From assembly GCA_002307725.1 (NCBI GenBank), contig DBUB01000002.1, positions 62,001-126,000 on the forward strand: a DNA stretch of 64,000 nucleotides, read 5' to 3'. Positions 46,493-55,411 of this stretch are shown one piece after another. The notes below the pieces were generated by a model. The model was given only the letters and a program-made list of their open reading frames with translations. It had not been told where the DNA came from and did not search any database. This DNA comes from Alphaproteobacteria bacterium UBA1301 (GTDB taxonomy: Bacteria; Pseudomonadota; Alphaproteobacteria; Micropepsales; Micropepsaceae). A program made the position numbers and the translations under genes. The stretch's first letter is position 1. Each line of letters starts with the position of its first letter.

Positions 46493-47683
46493 TTAGAACG
46501 CGCTCTTCAAAGCATCGACCAGATCGGTCTTTTCCCACGAGAAGCCGCCGTCGGCATCGGGGGTGCGGCCAAAATGGCCATAAGCCGCGGTGCGGGCATA
46601 GATCGGCTTGTTGAGACCGAGGCGCTCGCGGATCGCGCGCGGCTTCAGCGACACCAGTTCCGGCAGAATCAGTTCCAGCTTGGCTTCATCGACTTTGCCA
46701 GTGCCGTGGGTGTCGACATAGACCGACAGCGGCTCCGACACGCCAATCGCATAAGCGATTTGGATGGTGACCTTGTCGGCAAGACCGGCAGCGACCACGT
46801 TTTTCGCCAGATAACGCGCGGCATAAGCCGCCGAACGGTCAACCTTGGTCGAGTCCTTACCCGAGAAAGCGCCGCCGCCATGGGGGGCCGCGCCGCCGTA
46901 AGTGTCGACGATGATCTTGCGGCCGGTGAGGCCGGAATCGCCATCCGGGCCGCCAACCACGAAGGCGCCGGTCGGGTTGATGTGCCAGACAGTCTTAGGC
47001 GTGATCCAACCGGCCGGCAGGGCTTGTCGGATATAAGGCTCGACGATCTTGCGCACGTCGGCCGAAGTCAGCGACGCATCGAGGTGCTGAGTGGACAGCA
47101 CGATCTGCACCGCTTCCACCGGCTTGCCATTCGAATAGCGTAAGGTCACCTGGCTCTTGGCGTCGGGGCCGAGTTGCGGCTCCTTGCCGGCGTGGCGCGC
47201 TTTTGCCAGCAATTCCAAAATCTTATGGCTATAGGCGATGGGGGCCGGCATCAGTTCCGGGGTCTCGTTGACGGCATAACCGAACATGATGCCCTGGTCG
47301 CCCGCGCCTTCGTCCTTGTTGCCCGCAGCGTCGACGCCTTGAGCAATGTCCGGCGACTGCGAGTGCAGCAGCACCTCGACCTTGGCGTTGGCATGGTGGA
47401 AGCCGGCCTGCTCGTAGCCGATCGACTTTATTGCCGCACGGGCAACCGCCTCAACCAGATCGTGTGTGATTTCCTTAGGGCCGCGGGTCTCGCCAGCGAT
47501 CACGACGCGATTGGTGGTGGCCAGCGTTTCCGCCGCAACCCGCAGATCCCACGGTGAATAACCGTGTTTGGGGCCTTCCCGGAAAAATAGATCGACGATC
47601 TCGTCCGAAATCCGGTCGCACACCTTGTCGGGGTGACCTTCCGAAACGCTTTCGCTAGTGAACAGATAGTCTGACCGCGCCAT
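46493..47683 (-). CDS. metK: S-adenosylmethionine synthetase
   Basis: 396-aa enzyme making SAM from methionine and ATP. SESVSEGHPDKVCDRISDEI at the N-terminus, GAGDQGIMFGYA, GGPDGDSGLTGRKIIVDTYGG and GGGAFSGKDSTKVDRSAAYA. Start ATG 47683 follows AAGGG; the in-frame ATG at 47701 is unsupported. Upstream lies an inverted repeat that may be a regulator site. Confidence 0.97.
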   Translation of the reverse strand: MARSDYLFTSESVSEGHPDKVCDRISDEIVDLFFREGPKHGYSPWDLRVAAETLATTNRVVIAGETRGPKEITHDLVEAVARAAIKSIGYEQAGFHHANAKVEVLLHSQSPDIAQGVDAAGNKDEGAGDQGIMFGYAVNETPELMPAPIAYSHKILELLAKARHAGKEPQLGPDAKSQVTLRYSNGKPVEAVQIVLSTQHLDASLTSADVRKIVEPYIRQALPAGWITPKTVWHINPTGAFVVGGPDGDSGLTGRKIIVDTYGGAAPHGGGAFSGKDSTKVDRSAAYAARYLAKNVVAAGLADKVTIQIAYAIGVSEPLSVYVDTHGTGKVDEAKLELILPELVSLKPRAIRERLGLNKPIYARTAAYGHFGRTPDADGGFSWEKTDLVDALKSAF

Positions 47684-47701
47684 GTGCAAAGCCCTTCTCA
47701 A

Positions 47702-47785
47702 CGCGCCCGTAGGCGCTCCGTTTGAGGGGACTCCTTGCAGGTCTTGGGGCGGGGGTCAATGAGCATATGCACATTTCGGCATATG
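47702..47785 (-). promoter_or_regulatory. metK upstream region with CATATGC inverted repeat
   Basis: CATATGC (47764-47770) and GCATATG (47779-47785) form a perfect inverted repeat with an 8-bp spacer, the size of a dimeric repressor site. Nearer the gene, GGCGC/GCGCC arms around a CGTA/TACG loop at about 47702-47715 form a small hairpin before the ribosome site. In related bacteria metK is preceded by an XRE regulator gene, absent here. No known SAM riboswitch consensus is visible. Confidence 0.45.
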
Positions 47786-47846
47786 TTGGCCCAGGCGGAC
47801 GGCACATGCGGCCTTGGAGCGCAGGTTTTCTGGTAAATTCAGAGTT

Positions 47847-49151
47847 TTATAGAATGAACCGGGACAAATCCTGGTCCTTGGCGAGGTCTTCCACCCGCGC
47901 CTTGACGTAAGTGGCATCGATGGTGAGCTTTTCGCCATGCTTTTCGGACGCGACATAGCTGATGTCGTCGAGGACGCGCTCCATCACCGTCTGCAGCCGC
48001 CGGGCGCCGATGTTCTCGACACTGGCATTGACTGAGGTGGCGATGTCAGCGATCGCGGCAATGCCGTCTTCGGTGAAATCGAGGCTGACGCCTTCGGTAT
48101 TCATCAGCGCCACATACTGTTTTATCAGGCTGGCTTCCGGCTCGGTGAGGATGCGCTGCATGTCGTCGCGCGTCAGCGCCTTGAGTTCGACGCGGATCGG
48201 CAGACGGCCTTGCAGTTCGGGAAGCAAGTCCGATGGTTTGGCGGTATGGAACGCGCCCGAGGCGATGAACAGGATGTGATCGGTCTTCACCTGGCCGTGC
48301 TTGGTCGCCACCGTGGTGCCTTCGATGAGCGGCAGAAGATCGCGTTGCACGCCTTCTCGGCTGACATCGCCACCGCCGCGCAGTTCGGAGCGGGCGCAGA
48401 TCTTGTCCAGTTCATCGAGAAAGACGATGCCGTTCTGCTCGGTGGATTCAATCGCCTCGCGGGTGACGGAGTCCTGGTCGAGCAGCTTATCAGCTTCTTC
48501 CGCTTTGAGCGGAGCACGCGCGTCTTTCACTTTCATCCGCCGCGCTTTTTGGCGGCCGCCAAAGGCCTTGCCGAAGATGTCCCCGAGACCCACCATCGAA
48601 ATATTGGCGTTGGGCATGCCAGGTATTTCGAACTGGGGCATGCCGCCCACATCCTTCATCTCGATCTCGATTTCGGTTTCTTCGAGCTCTCCGGCACGTA
48701 AGGGGCGACGCTTGGTTTCGCGCAAGGCGGCTGAAGGCCCGGCCAGGGCATCAAGCAAGCGATCTTCGGCGCGGTCGTCGGCCAGCGCCTCCACGTCGTG
48801 GCGCTTGCGCTCGCGCACCTGGGCGATGGCGATTTCCAAGAGATCGCGCACGATTTGTTCGACATCGCGACCGACATAGCCGACTTCGGTAAACTTGGTC
48901 GCTTCCACTTTCAGGAACGGCGCCTGGGCCAGGCGCGCCAACCGCCGCGAGATTTCCGCTTTGCCGACGCCGGTCGGGCCGATCATCAAAATGTTTTTCG
49001 GCAGTATTTCCTCGCGCATCGCCGCCGGAAGTTGCTGGCGGCGCCAGCGGTTGCGCAGCGCAATGGCGACGGCGCGCTTGGCGTCGTGCTGGCCAACGAT
49101 GAAGCGGTCGAGTTCAGAGACGATTTCGCGGGGGGTAAAGGCAGTGATCAT
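47847..49151 (-). CDS. hslU: HslU ATPase subunit of the HslVU protease
   Basis: 434-aa AAA+ unfoldase partnering HslV. SELDRFIVGQHDAKRAVAIAL at the N-terminus, P-loop IGPTGVGKAEISRRLARLA, the I domain (about 110-230), Walker B GIVFLDELDKICAR, sensor region and the C-terminal DLSRFIL that inserts into HslV. The usual P-loop is GPTGVGKT: here the Thr is Ala, which would weaken Mg-ATP coordination. Otherwise complete. Its ATG shares a base with the hslV stop (TGATG). Confidence 0.95.
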   Translation of the reverse strand: MITAFTPREIVSELDRFIVGQHDAKRAVAIALRNRWRRQQLPAAMREEILPKNILMIGPTGVGKAEISRRLARLAQAPFLKVEATKFTEVGYVGRDVEQIVRDLLEIAIAQVRERKRHDVEALADDRAEDRLLDALAGPSAALRETKRRPLRAGELEETEIEIEMKDVGGMPQFEIPGMPNANISMVGLGDIFGKAFGGRQKARRMKVKDARAPLKAEEADKLLDQDSVTREAIESTEQNGIVFLDELDKICARSELRGGGDVSREGVQRDLLPLIEGTTVATKHGQVKTDHILFIASGAFHTAKPSDLLPELQGRLPIRVELKALTRDDMQRILTEPEASLIKQYVALMNTEGVSLDFTEDGIAAIADIATSVNASVENIGARRLQTVMERVLDDISYVASEKHGEKLTIDATYVKARVEDLAKDQDLSRFIL

Positions 49152-49693
49152 CAGAGGGACAGGCTTTCAATAACCACGTTCTCGTTGGTGTAGATGCAGA
49201 TGCCGGCGGCGATTTTCATCGCTTTCTTGGCGATCTCTTCGGCGGATAGATCCAAATCCATCAGGGCGCGGGCGGCGGCAAGCGCATAAGGCCCACCCGA
49301 GCCGATGCCGATGAGGCCGTCTTCCGGTTCGACGACGTCGCCGGTGCCGGACAGGATCAGGCTGGTTTTGGCGTCGGCGACTGCCATCATCGCTTCCAGG
49401 CGCCGCAGGTAGCGGTCGGTGCGCCAGTCTTTGGCCAGTTCGACGCACGCCCGCGCCAGATTGCCGGGATGCTGCTCCAGTTTGGATTCCAGCCGCTCAA
49501 ACAAAGCAAAGGCGTCGGCAGTAGCCCCGGCGAAGCCGGTAATCACGTCGCCTTTGCCGAGGCGACGGACCTTTTTGGCATTGGATTTCATCACCGTCGC
49601 GCCCAGGGTAACCTGGCCGTCGCCGGCGACAAGAACGGTACCGCCCTTACGGACGCTGAGGATGGTGGTTGAACGCCATTTCTGATCAGACAT
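49151..49693 (-). CDS. hslV: HslV protease subunit
   Basis: 180-aa proteasome-like peptidase. An eight-residue propeptide (MSDQKWRS) precedes Thr9, the nucleophile in TTILSVRKGGTVLVAGDGQV. Asp at position 17 and Lys at 33 of the mature chain are in place, and GFAGATADAFALFERLE follows. Forms a double hexamer capped by HslU. Divergent from the C45-like gene 33 bp away. Confidence 0.97.
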   Translation of the reverse strand: MSDQKWRSTTILSVRKGGTVLVAGDGQVTLGATVMKSNAKKVRRLGKGDVITGFAGATADAFALFERLESKLEQHPGNLARACVELAKDWRTDRYLRRLEAMMAVADAKTSLILSGTGDVVEPEDGLIGIGSGGPYALAAARALMDLDLSAEEIAKKAMKIAAGICIYTNENVVIESLSL

Positions 49694-49726
49694 GATAGGT
49701 GCCTCTATAGGCTAGGATTCGGGAAT

Positions 49727-50746
49727 ATGCAGCCATCTGAAAGACCTTTGGCGAAAATACCTCTGGTCGACCTTCGCGGCCATACCCCCTTGGAACTGCT
49801 GTTTCTTTTCCGGCGGCCGGCCAACATCCTGCTCGACGGGGCGTTAGCGCTAGTCGGCCACGGCCCGGGACGGGTGCTGGCGCTGGCGACCGATCACTTC
49901 TCCAAACGGTGGCTGAAGAAAGCGAGCAATCCCTATCTCGAAGAGATCGACCTGATCGCGAACGCCATCCACCGGCCCGGTGTCTATGCGCTCAATACCT
50001 GCCTTGAGTGGGGCTGCACCAGCGGCGCTTGGACGAGTCCGTCGGGGCCCTTTTTGCGGCGGGTGCTCGATTGGCCATTCCCGCGCCTGGGCGAATTTCC
50101 GGTGGTGGCGCAGTACCATGGCCGTTTGGGCAATTATTTCAATGTGACCTGGCCTGGCTTTGCCGGGGTTTTGCAGGCGATGGCGCCAGGCCGCTTTGCC
50201 GCATCCATTAACCAGGCCCCGCGCCGCAAACATGCTGGCGGCTTCCTCGGCGCCTGGGTGGCGGGGCGCTTCAAGACCAACACCCGCCTCGCCTTGCCGC
50301 CGGTTCATCTCTTGCGCCGGGCATTCGAAACCGCGCGCGATTACGCGAGCGCCCGCACCATGCTCAGCATGACCCCGCTGGCGGTTCCGGCGATTTTCAC
50401 GCTCACCGGCATTCACCCTAGCGAAGCTTGCGTGATTGAGCGCACCGAGGATGCCTATGCGGTGCGCGAGCTTGCGGACGGACGGGTCTGCGCCGCCAAT
50501 GCGTTCACCTCGCAGTTGAACGACTCCGAGCTCGGCTGGAAGGCGCGGCCGATCGATAGCTTCGGACGGCTGGCCCAAGCCATGGGTATTCCCGGCGACA
50601 CCGAAGACATGTCCTGGTTTACTGCCCCGATTGCCAATGTGAACAGCCGTCTGGTGATGGTCGCCAACGCCGCCACCGGCGCCCTCAAGGTGCTGGGCAC
50701 CGCCGGCCGCAAGCCGGTCACCGAGCTGTTCGAACTGGCGGCATAG
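49727..50746 (+). CDS. C45-type Ntn-hydrolase (acid ceramidase/penicillin acyltransferase-like)
   Basis: 339 aa. The sequence NTCLEWGCTSGAWTSPSGPFLRRVLDWPF carries the C45/NAAA pattern: nucleophile Cys97 in CTS, then the R-x-LDW strand. These enzymes cleave before the Cys and hydrolyse or transfer acyl groups of amides; ceramidase-, conjugated-bile-acid- and penicillin-type activities are known. Substrate not predictable. N-terminal 30 residues are ordinary, not a secretion signal. It lies between hslV (divergent) and hisB (same strand). Confidence 0.7.
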   Translation: MQPSERPLAKIPLVDLRGHTPLELLFLFRRPANILLDGALALVGHGPGRVLALATDHFSKRWLKKASNPYLEEIDLIANAIHRPGVYALNTCLEWGCTSGAWTSPSGPFLRRVLDWPFPRLGEFPVVAQYHGRLGNYFNVTWPGFAGVLQAMAPGRFAASINQAPRRKHAGGFLGAWVAGRFKTNTRLALPPVHLLRRAFETARDYASARTMLSMTPLAVPAIFTLTGIHPSEACVIERTEDAYAVRELADGRVCAANAFTSQLNDSELGWKARPIDSFGRLAQAMGIPGDTEDMSWFTAPIANVNSRLVMVANAATGALKVLGTAGRKPVTELFELAA

Positions 50747-50801
50747 GTTTTTTATTAGCGCGGGCGTTGCTATGAACGCCGTAAGCAATTCGGAGTCTTT
50801 C

Positions 50802-51404
50802 ATGCGCACAGCCACCGTCGAACGCAAAACCCGCGAAACCGAAATCGCCGTCTCCCTCGACCTCGACGGGGCAGGCGAGTGCGATATCGACACCGGCATC
50901 GGTTTTCTCGACCACATGCTGGAGAGCTTCGGCCGCCATGCGATGATCGACCTCAAGGTGCGGGCACAAGGCGATCTGCATGTCGACTATCACCACACCA
51001 CTGAGGACACCGCTATCGTCATCGGTCAGGCGGTGAAGAAGGCACTCGGCGACCTCGCTGGCATCACCCGCTTTGGCTCGGCCGGCATTCCGATGGACGA
51101 AGCTTTTACCCGGGTGGCCGTGGATGTGGCGGGGCGGCCTTATCTGGTGTGGCGGGTGAAATTTACCCAGCCCAAGATCGGCGAGTACGACACCGAGCTG
51201 TTCAAGGAATGGTTCCAAGCCTTCGCGATGAATGCAGGCCTCTGTTTGCACGTCGAAAATGTCTATGGCGAGAACAGCCACCACATCGTGGAAACCTGCT
51301 TCAAAGGCCTCGCTCGCGCCTTGCGCCAAGCGATCACCCCCGATGAGCGATTGGAAGGCGACGTCGCTTCCACCAAAGGCATGCTGGGCGAGAAGGATGA
51401 TTGA
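50802..51404 (+). CDS. hisB: imidazoleglycerol-phosphate dehydratase
   Basis: 200-aa histidine biosynthesis enzyme, sixth step. Mn-binding His/Glu motifs: GIGFLDHMLESFGRHAMIDL, DYHHTTEDTAIVIGQA, and the second set ENSHHIVETCFKGLARALR. Monofunctional (no HolPase domain). GGAG lies seven bases before ATG 50802; an ATG at 50772 has no ribosome site. In many alphaproteobacteria hisB heads hisHAFIE next to hslV; here the other his genes do not follow. Confidence 0.96.
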   Translation: MRTATVERKTRETEIAVSLDLDGAGECDIDTGIGFLDHMLESFGRHAMIDLKVRAQGDLHVDYHHTTEDTAIVIGQAVKKALGDLAGITRFGSAGIPMDEAFTRVAVDVAGRPYLVWRVKFTQPKIGEYDTELFKEWFQAFAMNAGLCLHVENVYGENSHHIVETCFKGLARALRQAITPDERLEGDVASTKGMLGEKDD

Positions 51405-51449
51405 GCGTCCAAGGTTGACCTGACGTTCCCCCTCCGTTCTAATGTTGTC

Positions 51450-51875
51450 ATGGAAAAAGCCATCGGGGTTGCGCGCGGGGTTTCGCGGCTGCTGATTCAG
51501 GAGGGCTATTCGCCCATTCTGGAATTCACCCTGGCCAATGGGCGGCGGCTCGATGTGGCGGCATTGGGGCCGGACGGCACCATGGTTGGGGTGGAAATCA
51601 AAGTTGCGCTATCGGACCTCAAGGGTGACCAGAAATGGCCGGAATATCTTGAGTTCTGCGAGCTGTTTTACTTCGCCATCCCGCCCGATTTTCCCGATGA
51701 ATATGTACCGGAAGACACCGGCCTGATCGTCGCCGACCGCTTTGGCGGGGCGATCGTGCGGCCCAGTCCCCGTACCGTGCTGCACCCCTCACGGCGCAAG
51801 GCGGTGACTTTAAGTTTCGCGCGCGTGGCGGCGGAACGCCTCGCGCAGATCATCGAGACGACCAATTCCATTTGA
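51450..51875 (+). CDS. mmcB: MmcB-family DNA repair protein
   Basis: 141 aa. PD-(D/E)XK nuclease-like core: ILEFTLANGRRLDVAALGPDG, GVEIKVALSDLKGDQKWPEYL and YFAIPPDFPDEYVPEDTGLIVADRFGGAIVR. MmcB of Caulobacter is LexA/SOS-linked and acts in repair of alkylation or crosslink damage. No clear LexA box is visible in the 45-bp gap after hisB. Convergent with regA. Confidence 0.88.
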   Translation: MEKAIGVARGVSRLLIQEGYSPILEFTLANGRRLDVAALGPDGTMVGVEIKVALSDLKGDQKWPEYLEFCELFYFAIPPDFPDEYVPEDTGLIVADRFGGAIVRPSPRTVLHPSRRKAVTLSFARVAAERLAQIIETTNSI

Positions 51876-51955
51876 TTTGAGGGACGGTTCCAGCGCCCGC
51901 CGGAGCATGTCTTGTGCTCATACGGCAGGCTGCGGGAACGGTAAAAGAGCAGAAA

Positions 51956-52486
51956 TTAACGCGGGGAACGCTTCGCCAGGATCCGCTGCAGGGTGCGACG
52001 GTGCATGTTGAGGCGGCGGGCGGTCTCGGAGACATTGTGGCCGCACAATTCGTAGACGCGCTGAATGTGTTCCCAGCGGACGCGATCGGCCGACATCGGA
52101 TTTTCCGGCGGCTTCGGCTTGGAACCTGGCGCAGCAAGCAGCGCGTTGGCAATGTCGTCAGCGTCGGCGGGCTTGGGAAGATAATCGATGGCGCCATACT
52201 TCACGGCGGCGACAGCGGTGGCGATGTTGCCGAAACCGGTCAGCACCACAACGCGGCCTTCGGGACGCACCGCATGCAGAGTTTCAACGACGTCAAGGCC
52301 GTTGCCGTCTTCGAGCTTGAGGTCGACCACTGCATAGGCCGGCGGGGCTTCCTTGGCACGCGCCTTACCGTCGGCGACGCCTTCAGCAATGGTCACCACG
52401 AAGCCGCGGGTTTCCATCGCCCGGGCCAGACGTTCGCGCAAGGGGCGATCGTCTTCGACAATCAAAAGTGTTTTGTCTTCCATCAT
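51956..52486 (-). CDS. regA: RegA/PrrA/ActR-type response regulator
   Basis: 176-aa redox response regulator. Receiver begins TLLIVEDDRPLRERLARAME, phospho-Asp in AVVDLKLEDGNGLDVVE, and signature LTGFGNIATAVAAVKYGAIDYLPKP. A proline linker then leads to the Fis-type C-terminal helix-turn-helix HNVSETARRLNMHRRTLQRILAKRSPR, nearly invariant in this family. It controls respiration, photosynthesis or carbon/nitrogen fixation genes in relatives. Paired with the sensor 50 bp upstream. Confidence 0.93.
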   Translation of the reverse strand: MMEDKTLLIVEDDRPLRERLARAMETRGFVVTIAEGVADGKARAKEAPPAYAVVDLKLEDGNGLDVVETLHAVRPEGRVVVLTGFGNIATAVAAVKYGAIDYLPKPADADDIANALLAAPGSKPKPPENPMSADRVRWEHIQRVYELCGHNVSETARRLNMHRRTLQRILAKRSPR

Positions 52487-52536
52487 TGTTCTTCTTCCTT
52501 ACGCACGTTCGCCAATAGGCCTGGTTGCACGACTGG

Positions 52537-53946
52537 TCAATCCTCTTCGCCCCGTTCCGGCGCCGTCTCACCGTCGATTGACCCTCGCGGCCAGGACACG
52601 CTCACGCGCGCCCCGCCACCGGGCGGGTTAAGAGCTTTCACGGAACCACCGGTTTGTTCCAGCAGGGTCTTGGCGATGAAGAAGCCCAGACCCATGCCTT
52701 CATGCTTGCCGATCTTGGCGGTCGGCGGGCCAATTTCGGTTTCGCCCACAGCGTTATCGCCGGGACGCGAGGTGATGTAGGGCTCGCCAATTTTTTCAAA
52801 AATGTCGGGCGCAAAGCCGGGGCCGTCGTCTTCCACCGTAACCTTCAAGGCGGTTGGCGACCACGAGGCTTCGATCCGCACCCGCGCGCGCGCGAAGTCG
52901 GCGGCGTTCTCGATAATGTTGCCGAGGCCGTGCAGCAGCTCGGGGGCCCGCCAAACTTGCGGCTGAGGGATATCGCGGTCGGTTGGGGCGGCGGAAATGA
53001 CGATCTCGAGTTCTTCGTCGCGGAATTCGTCGGCAAGATCGTCGAGCAAAGCACAAATCGGCAACCGCGCCGTGCCACCCAGCATCGGCTCGTCGGGGCG
53101 GGCGAGCTTCATCAAAATCATACGGCAGCGCTCGGCCTGGCTGCGCAGCAAACGGGCGTCCAGGGCTTCGGGCGAACCGGGCGGCAGCGCCCGCTCCAAC
53201 TCATGCGAAACGATGGCGATGGTGCCGAGCGGTGTGCCCAGTTCATGAGCGGCGGCGGTTGCCAAAGCGCCGATAGTCGACAAACGCTGCTCGCGCGACA
53301 GGGCCAGTTGGGTGGCGGCTAGCCCCGCCGACATGCGGGCGCCTTCCGAAGCAATGCGCCAAGCGTAAACGGAGGTGAAGCCGATCCCGAGCACCAGTGA
53401 GGCCCACACACCGGCTTGGTACAGCGGCGGTAGTACCATCGGAGGACCGACCCAGGGCAGCGGCTCGTGCACCACCGAAATGATCGTGGTGGCGGCGAGC
53501 GCGATGGCGCCGAGGATCATGGTGTTACCGAGGTTCAGGGTCGAAGCCGCAATCACAACGGGGGCGATGAACATCAGGGCGAAAGGGTTCTGAATGCCGC
53601 CGGTGAGGTACAACAGGGCGGCAAGCTGCAACACATCGATGGCGAGGTAAACGGTGGCTTCGCGGTTGGTCAGACGCTGGCTGACCGGATAGCGGAAGGC
53701 GAGCGCCAAATTGAGCCCGGCGCTGAACAAAACACAGGCTAGGCATTGGGCGATCGGCAAGGGGTATTTGAAGCCGAAATAAACCAGGACCAGCGCTACG
53801 GTTTGGCCGCCAGCCGCCATCCACCTTAGATTGGTAAGAGTTCTCAGTCTCACTCGGCCGCGCAAGGCAGAGGCTGATGCGATGGGTAGGGCCCGCGGCG
53901 CCGCGAACTTTCGTTCACCCTCCGGGGATTCAGCCGTCTGCGACAT
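52537..53946 (-). CDS. regB: RegB/PrrB-type redox sensor histidine kinase
   Basis: 469 aa. Six transmembrane helices (about 40-200) with the quinone-sensing motif TGGIQNPFALMF between helices. The dimerisation box has His in LATAAAHELGTPLGTIAIV, and the ATPase follows with NIIENAADFARARV, DDGPGFAPDIFEKIGEPY and MGLGFFIAK. Senses the ubiquinone pool and phosphorylates RegA. The ATG at 53946 has AAGGA ten bases upstream; ATG 53955 is also possible but too close to it. The N-terminal 40 residues are disordered. Confidence 0.93.
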   Translation of the reverse strand: MSQTAESPEGERKFAAPRALPIASASALRGRVRLRTLTNLRWMAAGGQTVALVLVYFGFKYPLPIAQCLACVLFSAGLNLALAFRYPVSQRLTNREATVYLAIDVLQLAALLYLTGGIQNPFALMFIAPVVIAASTLNLGNTMILGAIALAATTIISVVHEPLPWVGPPMVLPPLYQAGVWASLVLGIGFTSVYAWRIASEGARMSAGLAATQLALSREQRLSTIGALATAAAHELGTPLGTIAIVSHELERALPPGSPEALDARLLRSQAERCRMILMKLARPDEPMLGGTARLPICALLDDLADEFRDEELEIVISAAPTDRDIPQPQVWRAPELLHGLGNIIENAADFARARVRIEASWSPTALKVTVEDDGPGFAPDIFEKIGEPYITSRPGDNAVGETEIGPPTAKIGKHEGMGLGFFIAKTLLEQTGGSVKALNPPGGGARVSVSWPRGSIDGETAPERGEED

Positions 53947-54194
53947 GTTCTCCATGTCCTTATCAGCCTAAGGTGCGACCAAGAGTGCAATACGTAATGA
54001 TCCGCACAGCTTAGCCGACAAAAATCGACCGTTTTCCCGAACAATCTCCGGATCGGCTGCGGCGGCTTTAGTGCGGCAAACTGGCAAATTTGTGTCCTGC
54101 GATATCACGATCGGCAGAATGCACGTAATTTTTGCGCAGGCGGTTAATCCGCAGTCTTGAACTGCACCTGCAACTCAGAAGCTAACTTGTATCA

Positions 54195-55079
54195 TTACAG
54201 GGTGGGTGTGGGAATGCCCGCTTGGGTGGTGGCCGCGATCAGGGTATTGCGCATCAGGCAGATAATGGTCATCGCCCCAACTCCGCCCGGCACCGGCGTG
54301 ATATGGGCGGCCCGTTCCGCCGCCTCGGCATAAGCCACATCACCGACCAGTTTGGTTTTGCCCTCGCCTGCGTCGACCCGGTTGATGCCGACGTCGATCA
54401 CAGTGGCGCCCAGCTTGACCCAGTCGCCACGGACGAATTCGGGCTTTCCGATCGCCGCCACCAGAATATCGGCGCGGCGGCTGACCTCCGGCAAATCGCG
54501 GGTCTTAGAATGGGCCATGGTCACAGTGGCGTTGGCGGCCAGCAGCAGTTGCGCTGCCGGCTTACCGAAGAGTAGCGAGCGGCCGATCACCAGCGCCTCC
54601 AAACCGGCGACGGCGCCGATGGTCTCCTTGAGCAAGATCATCATGCCGGCCGGGGTACACGACACCAGCTTGGCGCGCCCCGATAGCAAAAGCCCGGCGT
54701 TGGTGGGTGTCAGGGCATCGACGTCTTTGGCCGGATCAAGGATGTCGAGCACCGCTTGCTCGCGGATCTGCGGCGGCAGCGGCATCTGCACCAGAATGCC
54801 GTGGACCGAAGGATCGGCGTTGAGGCCTTTCACCAGCGCCAGAACCTCAGCCTCACTCGCGGTGGCGTCCAGATGGTGATGTACCGATTTGAAGCCGAGC
54901 GCCTCGGCGGTCTTGTTCTTGTTGCGGACATAGACTTCCGAGGCCGGATCGTTGCCGACCAGGACGGTGGCAAGACCGGGCACCAGACCGTGATTGGCCT
55001 TGAGGCGGGCAGTTTCCGCGATCAGGCGGGCCTTCAGTTGGGCGGCATGGGCCTTGCCGTCGATGATGGACGCGGTCAT
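54195..55079 (-). CDS. folD: methylene-THF dehydrogenase/cyclohydrolase
   Basis: 294-aa bifunctional one-carbon enzyme (5,10-methylene-THF to 10-formyl-THF). Substrate site DPASEVYVRNKNKTAEALGF with the catalytic Lys, VHGILVQMPLPPQI, DVDALTPTNAGLL, and the Rossmann segment ALVIGRSLLFGKPAAQLLLAANATVTMAHSKT. C-terminal VPGGVGAMTIICLMRNTL. Its ATG overlaps the upstream yggU stop by four bases. Confidence 0.96.
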   Translation of the reverse strand: MTASIIDGKAHAAQLKARLIAETARLKANHGLVPGLATVLVGNDPASEVYVRNKNKTAEALGFKSVHHHLDATASEAEVLALVKGLNADPSVHGILVQMPLPPQIREQAVLDILDPAKDVDALTPTNAGLLLSGRAKLVSCTPAGMMILLKETIGAVAGLEALVIGRSLLFGKPAAQLLLAANATVTMAHSKTRDLPEVSRRADILVAAIGKPEFVRGDWVKLGATVIDVGINRVDAGEGKTKLVGDVAYAEAAERAAHITPVPGGVGAMTIICLMRNTLIAATTQAGIPTPTL

Positions 55080-55411
55080 TTCGCTAATCCTTCGAGCCGG
55101 GCGGCCAGAGTGGCGGAATCGCCCGTGATTTCCACCCTTTTCAAGCGCGCCGTGGCGCCGGAGGCAATACGCAGGCTCGATTTGGGCACAGCCAAGGTTT
55201 TGGCCAGGAGTTCGACCAGGGCGGCGTTGGCCTTGCCGTCTTCCGGCACGGCGCGAACGCGGGCTTTCAGGTGCTCCGAACCGTCGGAGGCGGCTTGCCA
55301 GCCCTCCACCGCATCGCGCCCGCCTTTGGGGGTCAGACGGACATGAAAGCTGACCATCCCGCCAGCAATGCGAAGGCGATCCGCCACAGCGTCAGAACGG
55401 GAAGCGGACAT
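55076..55411 (-). CDS. yggU: DUF167/YggU family protein
   Basis: 111 aa. Fold visible as FHVRLTPKGGRDAVEGW, LKARVRAVPEDGKANAALVELLAKTLAVPKSSLRIASG. Function unknown; family often next to yggT and proC. Overlaps yggT (20 bp) upstream and folD (4 bp) downstream, so it is part of a coupled trio. Confidence 0.9.
   Translation of the reverse strand: MSASRSDAVADRLRIAGGMVSFHVRLTPKGGRDAVEGWQAASDGSEHLKARVRAVPEDGKANAALVELLAKTLAVPKSSLRIASGATARLKRVEITGDSATLAARLEGLAK

Noticed and set aside
46683..47143. Long plus-strand ORFs antisense to metK, infB, pnp, pckA and dnaK
   Set aside because: They mirror the reverse strand of conserved genes, are rich in Arg/His/Gly typical of GC-rich shadows, and lack ribosome sites.
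47702..47846. SAM-II or SAH riboswitch before metK
   Set aside because: A short hairpin and an inverted repeat are present, but none of the conserved core sequences of known SAM/SAH aptamers can be found.
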